Source of the DNA: an uncultured bacterium
GTDB lineage: Bacteria; Actinomycetota; Coriobacteriia; Coriobacteriales; Coriobacteriaceae
Direction: 5' to 3'
Assembly (NCBI GenBank): GCA_905215065.1
Contig: CAJMOF010000018.1
Span: forward strand, 1-36,264
Length of the DNA: 36,264 nucleotides
Shown here in pieces: positions 17,375 through 23,207 of the stretch. A program made the position numbers and the translations under genes. Position 1 is the first letter of the stretch; each line of letters begins with the position of its first letter. A model generated the notes under the pieces. The model was not told the origin of the DNA. It did not search any database and saw only the letters and a program-made list of their open reading frames with translations.

Positions 17375-18091
17375 ATGCTGCGTGCGATGATTGTGGATGA
17401 TGAGGCGCCGGCTCGCTCGGAGCTTCGCTTCCTGCTCGAGCAAACGGGCAAGATCGGCACGATCACGGAGGCGTCGAGCGTCCGCTCCGCCATCGAGATG
17501 CTTATGGAAAGTCGCGTGGATGTCGTGTTTCTCGATATCTCGATGCCCGGTGCCTCGGGCCTGCAACTTGCCGAGGCGCTGCATAAGCTCAAAAATCCGC
17601 CGGCGATCGTGTTTGTGACTGCGTATAGCGACCATGCGGTCGAGGCATTCGACGTGGATGCTGTCGATTATCTGATGAAGCCGGTCGAGGAAGCTCGCTT
17701 GGATCGCGCGATCGAGAAGGTCATGCAACGCGCCAAGCCGGTTACGGACAGCAAGGTGACCATCGAGCGTATCCCGGTGGAAAAGGGCGGCCGCAAGGTG
17801 CTCATTCCCGTGGATGACATCCGCTTTATCATGGCCAAGGATGATTACTCCTGCATCTATACCGTCGATGATCGCTTTTTGTCGACGACCTCGCTGGCGC
17901 AGTTTGAGGCCAAGCTCTGCGACTTTGGCTTCTTCCGTGTTCACCGCCGCTATATCGTCAACCTAGCGTGCGTCACGGACGTTGAGACGGTGCCCTCGGG
18001 CGCCATCCAGCTGGGCATTACGGGCGTCGACGAACGCGTGCCGGTTTCTCGCCGCCGCGTCGTGCCGCTCAAGAAGGCTCTGAGTCTCTAG
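17375..18091 (+). CDS. LytTR-family response regulator (system 2)
   Basis: A 238-residue regulator: receiver domain with DDE near residue 8, phospho-acceptor D54 in FLDISMPG and LMKPVEE, then a LytTR domain from about 130 with FFRVHRRYIVNL and VPVSRRR. It is paralogous to the system 1 regulator. The ATG at 17375 has GAAAGG about 10 bases upstream; a TTG at 17354 lies before that site and is rejected. The operon glycosyltransferase-kinase-regulator ends at the terminator at 18098. Confidence 0.92.
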   Translation: MLRAMIVDDEAPARSELRFLLEQTGKIGTITEASSVRSAIEMLMESRVDVVFLDISMPGASGLQLAEALHKLKNPPAIVFVTAYSDHAVEAFDVDAVDYLMKPVEEARLDRAIEKVMQRAKPVTDSKVTIERIPVEKGGRKVLIPVDDIRFIMAKDDYSCIYTVDDRFLSTTSLAQFEAKLCDFGFFRVHRRYIVNLACVTDVETVPSGAIQLGITGVDERVPVSRRRVVPLKKALSL

Positions 18092-18097
18092 CACACT

Positions 18098-18147
18098 GGC
18101 CCCGCAGCCCTGTAGACCCATCGTCTGCGGGGCCGTGGGGCCTTTTT
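18098..18147 (+). terminator. Terminator of the glycosyltransferase-kinase-regulator operon
   Basis: GGCCCCGCAG at 18098-18107 pairs with CTGCGGGGCC at 18125-18134. A competing short stem GGCC/GGCC and a run of six T follow. This is a strong rho-independent terminator. Confidence 0.8.
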
Positions 18148-18187
18148 TGTATGTATCTGCCGAATCGTTTTTTGCGGAAGGGATCCC

Positions 18188-18655
18188 ATGAACAGCGCAA
18201 GCGCCAAGCGTATCGACATCATCTCGGACACCCACGGCTATTTATCGCCTGCGCTCTTGGATGAGCTTGAGGGCGCAGACCTGATCATCCACGCCGGCGA
18301 CCTTACGTCAGAGATGGACTACGAGCACCTATGCACCATCGCCCCCGTGCGGGCCGTATTGGGCAACAACGATTACTACCGCGACTACGGCCCCGATGTA
18401 GACCGTCTTGCGCTCTTTACCTACGAAGGCCTCAAATTCGCCGTAGCCCACTACCGCGAAGACCTTCCGGTGGGATCCGTAGACGTAGCCATCAACGGTC
18501 ACACCCACGTAACCAAAGAAGCCCAAGTGGGCCGCTGCTTAGTCCTCAACCCGGGTAGCGCCAGCTACCCCAGAGGCACCCGAGGCCCCACCATGGCCAG
18601 AATGCTAGTAAAAGACGGCCATGTCATAAGCACCAAGTTTATTGACCTAGACTAA
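18188..18655 (+). CDS. YfcE/MJ0936-type metallophosphoesterase
   Basis: A 155-residue cytoplasmic phosphodiesterase of the calcineurin-like superfamily. It has the complete metal-binding set: DTHG (D14, H16), GDL (37-39), GNND (59-62), H88 and GHTH (104-107), followed by the typical NPGS. The compact size matches YfcE and MJ0936, which cleave phosphodiesters with Mn or Ni; the natural substrate is not settled. GGAAGGGATCCC precedes the ATG. It is flanked by terminators on both sides, so it is a single-gene unit. Confidence 0.9.
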   Translation: MNSASAKRIDIISDTHGYLSPALLDELEGADLIIHAGDLTSEMDYEHLCTIAPVRAVLGNNDYYRDYGPDVDRLALFTYEGLKFAVAHYREDLPVGSVDVAINGHTHVTKEAQVGRCLVLNPGSASYPRGTRGPTMARMLVKDGHVISTKFIDLD

Positions 18656-18663
18656 CCGCAACA

Positions 18664-18698
18664 AAAACGGGGGATGCAGATGCGTCCCCCGTTTTCTT
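18664..18698 (+). terminator. Terminator after the phosphoesterase gene
   Basis: A perfect 11-bp stem, AAAACGGGGGA at 18664-18674 with TCCCCCGTTTT at 18685-18695, followed by CTTT. Confidence 0.85.
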
Positions 18699-18811
18699 TG
18701 AGCCAAAGGTCAAAGTTCAACAAAATCCATCAGACCAATCCCGCCGAGGAGCACGCGGGCTAGCCGCGCAGCGGCGCACGCCCGCAAAACTGGTTGAATA
18801 ATGTTACGGCA
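18699..18811. other. Non-coding stretch with GC-rich self-complementary patch
   Basis: Between the phosphoesterase terminator and the palindrome IR2. A GC-rich patch at about 18755-18785 (GCGGGC...GCCCGC) can fold on itself. A minus-strand frame through it ends in GGIGLMDFVEL, which may be a decayed coding end, but no start or family could be supported. Confidence 0.25.
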
Positions 18812-18954
18812 GGGAGGGTCTCCGGGGCTGAGGGCGGGGGTTAAGTTTGTCGCGAGTTCCGCACGCAAAGGAAAGCACTTAATGTGCTTTCCGTCTTGCG
18901 CAGGACTGTAGAGCAGCAAACTTAACCCCCGCCCTCAGCCCCGGAGACCCTCCC
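18812..18954. repeat. Large nested inverted repeat IR2
   Basis: The arms 18812-18849 and 18917-18954 are perfectly complementary over 38 bp. They are G-rich on the left and C-rich on the right. The 67-bp centre contains a second stem, GGAAAGCAC with GTGCTTTCC, and further CGCAA/TTGCG pairing. The element ends 31 bp before the -35 box of the tRNA-Asp promoter. It is not followed by a T tract, so it is not an ordinary terminator. Confidence 0.9.
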
Positions 18955-18985
18955 GGACAGCCAAAAAGTTTTTTCAAAAAAGTTG

Positions 18986-19015
18986 TTGCGCGGCGGACAG
19001 ACTTCTGTGTATACT
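18986..19015 (+). promoter_or_regulatory. Promoter of the tRNA-Asp gene
   Basis: TTGCGC at 18986-18991 and TATACT at 19010-19015 are separated by 18 bp. An AT-rich run lies upstream (18962-18982), resembling an UP element. The mature tRNA begins 46 bp after the -10 box. Confidence 0.6.
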
Positions 19016-19061
19016 AATCCCCGCAGCGCACGCGAGCGGAAACAAACGCGAACGCCTGCCT

Positions 19062-19139
<78 letters not shown>

Positions 19140-19148
19140 ACGCAATTA

Positions 19149-19175
19149 AAGCCACGTCTTCGGACGTGGCTTTTT
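19149..19175 (+). terminator. Terminator after tRNA-Asp
   Basis: GCCACGTC, loop TTCG, GACGTGGC, then TTTTT. It lies directly behind the tRNA, so the tRNA is a single-gene transcript. Confidence 0.9.
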
Positions 19176-19293
19176 GCGTTTGATACACTTTGTTTCGATA
19201 GAACGATCGCCCTGATGCATCTTTGCCCAGAATCCCCGCGCCTTCGGGAACGCAAGTAAAATCCAATAAGTATATCTGTCTAAACAGCAGCTT

Positions 19294-19338
19294 TGTTGCG
19301 CAACACCTGTTCAACGAGACAGGGGGTTAGGTTATACT
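19294..19338 (+). promoter_or_regulatory. Promoter and possible operator of the Rrf2 regulator gene
   Basis: TTCAAC at 19310-19315 and TATACT at 19333-19338, spacing 17 bp. A perfect 12-bp palindrome TGTTGCGCAACA (19294-19305) stands just upstream of the -35 box and could be an operator. The leader to the start codon is about 150 bp and shows no other recognised element. Confidence 0.5.
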
Positions 19339-19498
19339 AAATTGCACTGTGCGCCGCATCTGATGCATTTCGCTCCAAGCGCGGCACTCAGTGGATATCC
19401 GATTTACCATTTGGATGTCCTGGCGGTCATTTAGCGTCTCGACACAAGCTCGGCCCCGGAGCTCGTTCGAGCTGTTCGTATTCCTTGAAAGGGGAAAA

Positions 19499-19984
19499 AT
19501 GGACATATCGAGGAAGACTGATTACGCCCTTCGTATGCTGGCGATGCTTGCCGAGGATCCGGAGTGTTTGCTTTCTGTTCGCACCGCTGCCGAAGAGGTC
19601 AATGTCCCGTATTCTTTTGCCCGTTCGATTCAACACGGTTTGGTCCAGGCCGGTATTGTGGAGAGCTTGCGTGGCGTCCACGGTGGCATGCGTCTCAAGG
19701 TCAGTCCGGACGACGTCACTATCCGCCAGGTCGTCGAGGCCGTTCAGGGTCCTATGGTTATGAACGATTGCACCGCGCCTGATGGTGACTGTGCGCGCAT
19801 GGGCGCGTGCTGCTATCATCCCCTGTGGGCCGGAGCTCAGGCGTTGATGCGCGACTACCTCGATTCCGTTTCGCTCGGCGACATCGTCGCTCACCGCCAG
19901 TTCCCGGCCGTCGATCCCAAGTTCGCCGACCGCGAAGCGTTTCCCGAGTACGCCACCTGCGCGTGCGCTTACCGGGAGGAATAG
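19499..19984 (+). CDS. Rrf2-family transcription regulator with cysteine triad
   Basis: A 161-residue winged-helix repressor of the Rrf2 family (IscR, NsrR, CymR relatives). The start MDISRKTDYALRMLAMLAE is the classic Rrf2 N terminus. Residues about 25-65 form the HTH and wing. Three cysteines at 91, 98 and 104 (spacing x6, x5, plus a neighbouring C105) match the place where Fe-S-binding members hold a cluster, so it may sense iron-sulfur status, NO or oxidants. More cysteines at 154 and 156 are unusual. The ATG at 19499 follows GAAAGGGG; the frame is open back to 19391 but without a ribosome site. The MutY-like gene starts 21 bp downstream, so the two are probably one operon. Confidence 0.9.
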   Translation: MDISRKTDYALRMLAMLAEDPECLLSVRTAAEEVNVPYSFARSIQHGLVQAGIVESLRGVHGGMRLKVSPDDVTIRQVVEAVQGPMVMNDCTAPDGDCARMGACCYHPLWAGAQALMRDYLDSVSLGDIVAHRQFPAVDPKFADREAFPEYATCACAYREE

Positions 19985-20005
19985 CGCCGCATAAGGAGCA
20001 TAGCC

Positions 20006-20911
20006 ATGATTCAGGACCCCTTTCGTTCGATGATTCGTTCGGAAGGGGTCCTGCGTTATCGCGACCTTCCGTGGCGCCGCACACGCGATCCGTACATCAT
20101 TTGGCTTTCTGAGGTCATGCTGCAGCAAACGCAGGTGCCGCGCGTGGAGGCGCGCATGCCGGTGTGGCTCGATCGTTTTCCGACTGTGCAGGCGCTTGCC
20201 CAGGCCGCGCCTTCCGATGTTTTGGACGCTTGGCAGGGGATGGGCTACAACCGACGCGCTCTGGCGCTCCACAAGGCCGCCCAGCGCGTTGTAGAGGACT
20301 GGGACGGGGAGTTTCCGCACGAGACGCGTGACTTGGTCGCTCTGCCTGGTATTGGCCCGGCAACGGCGCAAGGTATCCGGTCGTTTGCGTTTGACCTTCC
20401 AGGCGTGTATCTGGAGACCAACGTGCGCACGGTCTTTCTGCATCACTTCTTTCCCGATGTACCGGCTGTTCCCGACCGCGAGCTGGTGCCGCTGATTCAG
20501 GCGGCCTGTCCGGCGGTCCCCGGTGCGGCGACCGACGAGATCGCTCCCTTTGCCGTGCCGCTCGATGATGCCGATACGCCGCGCGCGTGGTATTACGCGT
20601 TGCTGGATTACGGCGCATATCTAAAAAAGACGTTGCCCAATCCGTCCAGGCGCTCGGCGGGCTATAGCCGTCAATCAAAGTTTGAGGGCTCACGTCGCCA
20701 AAAGCGCGCGCATATCGTGCGCATGTTGCTGGCAGCGCGCGATGGCCAGCCGGCGGGGATTACGCTTGCTGATGCCGTGGTGGGCGTTAACGAGATGGAA
20801 GCGGCGGCTGGGCGTGGACCGGTCGAGCGCGAGCTTGTCGCGGGCATTCTGGCCGACCTGGAGCGTGAGGGCTTTTGCCGAGCCGAGGGCGATCGCTGGC
20901 TGAGCATCTAG
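20006..20911 (+). CDS. MutY-like DNA glycosylase lacking the Fe-S cluster motif
   Basis: A 301-residue HhH-GPD base-excision repair enzyme. It has the LPWR motif at 21-24 and EVMLQQTQV with the likely catalytic E36, as in adenine glycosylases acting on A:8-oxoG. A helix-hairpin-helix LPGIGPATAQ follows at 113-122. Two things are odd. The position of the catalytic Asp (usually LDGNV in MutY) reads LETNV, a glutamate at 137. The C-terminal C-x6-C-x2-C-x5-C is absent, its place taken by a basic stretch (NPSRRSAGYSRQSKFEGSRRQKR, about 212-234). The usual C-terminal NUDIX-like 8-oxoG domain is replaced by a short tail. AAGGAG precedes the ATG. It is coupled to the Rrf2 gene and is either a clusterless MutY or a related glycosylase of other specificity. 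Confidence 0.8.
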   Translation: MIQDPFRSMIRSEGVLRYRDLPWRRTRDPYIIWLSEVMLQQTQVPRVEARMPVWLDRFPTVQALAQAAPSDVLDAWQGMGYNRRALALHKAAQRVVEDWDGEFPHETRDLVALPGIGPATAQGIRSFAFDLPGVYLETNVRTVFLHHFFPDVPAVPDRELVPLIQAACPAVPGAATDEIAPFAVPLDDADTPRAWYYALLDYGAYLKKTLPNPSRRSAGYSRQSKFEGSRRQKRAHIVRMLLAARDGQPAGITLADAVVGVNEMEAAAGRGPVERELVAGILADLEREGFCRAEGDRWLSI

Positions 20912-21025
20912 CCCGTGCAAATCTGAAGAACAGGATTGTAAGGTTTAGATTTCCGGCATGAGGGCATCCTAAAGACGAGGCCGCTCGAAGCCTACGGGCG
21001 GCATGCGTTGAAGGGAAGTACACCT

Positions 21026-21565
21026 ATGGATTTTGAGAATTCCCAAACCAAGAAGAACCTCGAGACCGCTTTTGCCGGTGAGTCCCAGGCACACACCAAG
21101 TATCGCTACTATGCCTCCAAGGCAAAGAAGGACGGCTACGTTCAGATCTCGAACATCTTTGCCGAGACGGCTGGCAACGAGTCCGAGCACGCCAAACTGT
21201 GGTTTAAGTATCTGCACGATGGCGCCGTCCCCGATACCCTGGACAATCTGCGCGATGCCGCCGCGGGTGAGAACTACGAGTGGACCACGATGTACGACGA
21301 GTTTGCCAAGACCGCCGAGGAAGAGGGCTTTGCCGAGATTGCCGCAAAGTTCCGTGGTGTCGCCGCCGTCGAGAAGGCCCACGAGGAGCGCTACAACAAA
21401 CTCGTCGAGCGCATCGAGTCGGGCGAGGTGTTTGAGCGCGAGGGCGTAAAGGTGTGGAAGTGCCTGAACTGCGGGCACCTGCACGTTGGTGCCGAGGCGC
21501 CCGAGGTGTGCCCGGTGTGCAACCACCCGAAGGCGTACTTTGAGGAGCAGGTGGTGAACTACTAG
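21026..21565 (+). CDS. Rubrerythrin
   Basis: A 179-residue cytoplasmic peroxidase that reduces hydrogen peroxide in anaerobes. The N-terminal ferritin-like four-helix domain has the diiron ligands E19, E52, H55, E86 and the EKAHE motif (E116, H119). The C-terminal rubredoxin-like domain has C146, C149, C162 and C165 for one iron. The ATG at 21026 has GAAGGGAAG about eight bases upstream; a TTG at 21008 has no proper site. It follows the MutY-like gene by 114 bp. The neighbours point to an oxidative-stress context. Confidence 0.96.
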   Translation: MDFENSQTKKNLETAFAGESQAHTKYRYYASKAKKDGYVQISNIFAETAGNESEHAKLWFKYLHDGAVPDTLDNLRDAAAGENYEWTTMYDEFAKTAEEEGFAEIAAKFRGVAAVEKAHEERYNKLVERIESGEVFEREGVKVWKCLNCGHLHVGAEAPEVCPVCNHPKAYFEEQVVNY

Positions 21566-21584
21566 CGCGTGGCGCTGGCTGTTG

Positions 21585-21676
21585 CGGAGCGCAGGGCGGG
21601 GGAAACACCTTTCCCTCTCGCTCACGGCTCCGCAGGGTCGCGCGAGGCAAAGGTGTTTCCCCCGCCCTGCGCTCCG
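21585..21676. repeat. Large nested inverted repeat IR3
   Basis: The arms 21585-21612 and 21649-21676 are perfectly complementary over 28 bp. The 36-bp centre has further imperfect pairing (CTCTCGC with GCGCGAG). It begins 19 bp after the rubrerythrin stop and has no T tract. The left arm shares the short run AGGGCGGGGG with the left arm of IR2, otherwise the arms differ. Confidence 0.88.
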
Positions 21677-21726
21677 GCTTCGGGTCGTCGCGTGCTCGTT
21701 ACTGAAAAGCTGATATTAAAGATTGT

Positions 21727-21756
21727 GTGCCGCCCCTTTTTGGGGCGGCACGTTTT
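21727..21756 (+). terminator. Terminator of the rubrerythrin transcript
   Basis: GTGCCGCCCC pairs with GGGGCGGCAC around a T-rich loop, followed by GTTTT. It lies about 50 bp behind IR3. Confidence 0.8.
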
Positions 21757-22009
21757 GTGTGGGGTCTCGGTCTCCACAATTTTCGTCAAGCTTTTGGTTA
21801 GATTTTGGTTAGTTGGCGGGTTGGCGGAAGGGCAAAAGACCATTCGATAAAAAAGCTCAGAGAAAGTGCTGGTAGGGGAGTTGTTGAGGTTTTCGACAGC
21901 TTTTGTCAACAAGAAACTTTGCGGCTATTGCTACGGATTGCGTTGTCGCGGTCATGGCGGTGCGGGATGCTGGGCGTAAGCGTCGAATGCTCCGATTTTG
22001 GAGGCCAGC
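21757..22009 (+). promoter_or_regulatory. Upstream region of the small membrane protein gene
   Basis: No gene is supported here. TTTTGGTTAG occurs twice in close tandem (21792-21801 and 21803-21812), followed by two TTGGCGG copies. A stem TTGTTGA (21881-21887) with TCAACAA (21906-21912) surrounds TTTTCGACAG. No clear -35/-10 pair could be assigned. Confidence 0.35.
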
Positions 22010-22444
22010 ATGGATTTGTTTCTTGAGACTCCGCAGCAACAAGCTGAGCGCATGCTGCGTCAGCAGCAACGACTCATGGAGATGCAAATGCAAGGGGCGG
22101 CAGTCCAGCCCTTTGCGCAAAATGTCGTGCCCGCTGCTGTACCTGCAGCTGTGCCCGGGTGTGAATCGGCACCAGAGGCCTATTCCGTACAGCAAGATTC
22201 ATATGCGCAGGAGCTCGCGTTCGACAAGCGTCGTGCGCGTCGTCGCCGCGTGGGCCAGCGCCTGCGCACCTTGGCGATGATCGTGCTCATCCCGCTGGGG
22301 CTTGCGGCCATCTTTCTGGCGTCGTATGCCCTCACGTGCATCCTCAACGGCGCATCGCCCAACGAGGTGCTCCAGCATCTAGCGGCCCTAGGCCAGCGCT
22401 TAGGTGACGTCATAACAACCATCCGCGCCGGCTGGGAGAGTTAG
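22010..22444 (+). CDS. Small single-pass membrane protein, unknown function
   Basis: A 144-residue protein. Residues 1-35 are rich in Gln and Met and may form a short coiled coil (TPQQQAERMLRQQQRLMEMQMQ). A Pro/Ala stretch follows at 38-50, then a strongly basic patch at 73-85 (DKRRARRRRVGQRLR), one membrane helix at about 87-111 and a short C-terminal tail. The basic patch before the helix suggests the N terminus stays in the cytoplasm. GGAGG precedes the ATG with five-base spacing. I do not recognise a family; codon use supports a real gene. Confidence 0.65.
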   Translation: MDLFLETPQQQAERMLRQQQRLMEMQMQGAAVQPFAQNVVPAAVPAAVPGCESAPEAYSVQQDSYAQELAFDKRRARRRRVGQRLRTLAMIVLIPLGLAAIFLASYALTCILNGASPNEVLQHLAALGQRLGDVITTIRAGWES

Positions 22445-22534
22445 CGTTTGTCACATTAGGACTTCTAGGGTGTAGGGATTCTCGCCACGAGTAGGATTCT
22501 TGCATCCTGTGGGTCCTGTCGTGCGACTGAATAG

Positions 22535-22555
22535 TATTATTGAAGATGAATAATA
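22535..22555. promoter_or_regulatory. AT palindrome upstream of the HTH protein gene
   Basis: TATTATT (22535-22541) and AATAATA (22549-22555) form an inverted repeat about 40 bp before the TTG start. The position suits an operator. TTGAAG at 22540-22545 could be a -35 box, but a good -10 box is not visible. Confidence 0.4.
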
Positions 22556-22592
22556 ATAAGGGATACAGGTAATACAAAAAGGAGGTGCTCGG

Positions 22593-23156
22593 TTGAATCT
22601 GACCTTTGAGGGATTCTTAAAAGGCTATTGCCGAGAGCTATCCGGACAGCAGTCGCTGAGTTTTAGAAAATTGGTTGAGCAGGCGACGACGGATGCGCCG
22701 CGCGTGGCGGAGGCTCTGTTTTTGCTCGCTTTGGCGCAAGGAAAAGCCGAATACGTTCTGGGTTTATCCGAGGGCTCGTGGATGGAACGGGATTATCGAG
22801 ACGTTTTATCCTTGTACGGTCAAGCGGGTAGCATGGCGTCTCTATGCGCCAAAAGTGAGCTCCCTAATCGTTATGCCAACGTTTGGCGTGCGTATAGAGC
22901 GGTGAAGGAAAAGCCGGCGGCCGATAGAAGGGTGAACACCCTGATGAGAAAGAAAACGCTGGAAGCATTGGAGGAATCGGGTGTAACGCGCTATGGCCTC
23001 TGCCGTGCTCTGCGCCTGAATAAAGGAAACGTATACGCATACTTGGCCGGCGATGACTCAAAGGTGAGCAGGAAAACGGCGCGCCGCATTATGGAATATG
23101 CGGAGGAGAGGGGCGCCCAAGAAGGGGCCGGGCGCCCGGTGTGTGTGGCGGGGTAA
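22593..23156 (+). CDS. Putative HTH-containing protein of unknown function
   Basis: A 187-residue soluble protein. It starts at TTG, chosen because AAGGAGGT stands six bases upstream and the first ATG inside is far down. The first 105 residues are mainly helical without known motifs (FEGFLKGYCRELSGQQSLSFRKLVEQ). Residues about 118-172 look like an XRE-type helix-turn-helix: SGVTRYGLCRALRLNKGNVYAYL reads as a turn between two helices, then SRKTARRIMEYAEE. Base composition is slightly more AT-rich than the neighbours. Only 51 bp separate it from rmuC. It could be an antitoxin-like or phage-derived regulator, but no partner toxin is present. Confidence 0.6.
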   Translation: MNLTFEGFLKGYCRELSGQQSLSFRKLVEQATTDAPRVAEALFLLALAQGKAEYVLGLSEGSWMERDYRDVLSLYGQAGSMASLCAKSELPNRYANVWRAYRAVKEKPAADRRVNTLMRKKTLEALEESGVTRYGLCRALRLNKGNVYAYLAGDDSKVSRKTARRIMEYAEERGAQEGAGRPVCVAG

Positions 23157-23207
23157 GATTGATCGCGGTTTTGATTGATGATCGATTGGGTTTGTTGGGC
23201 GGAGTTT

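Noticed and set aside
18812..18954. IR2 as an insertion sequence or MITE
   Set aside because: No target-site duplication could be seen next to the arms and no transposase is present. The other palindromes have different arm sequences.
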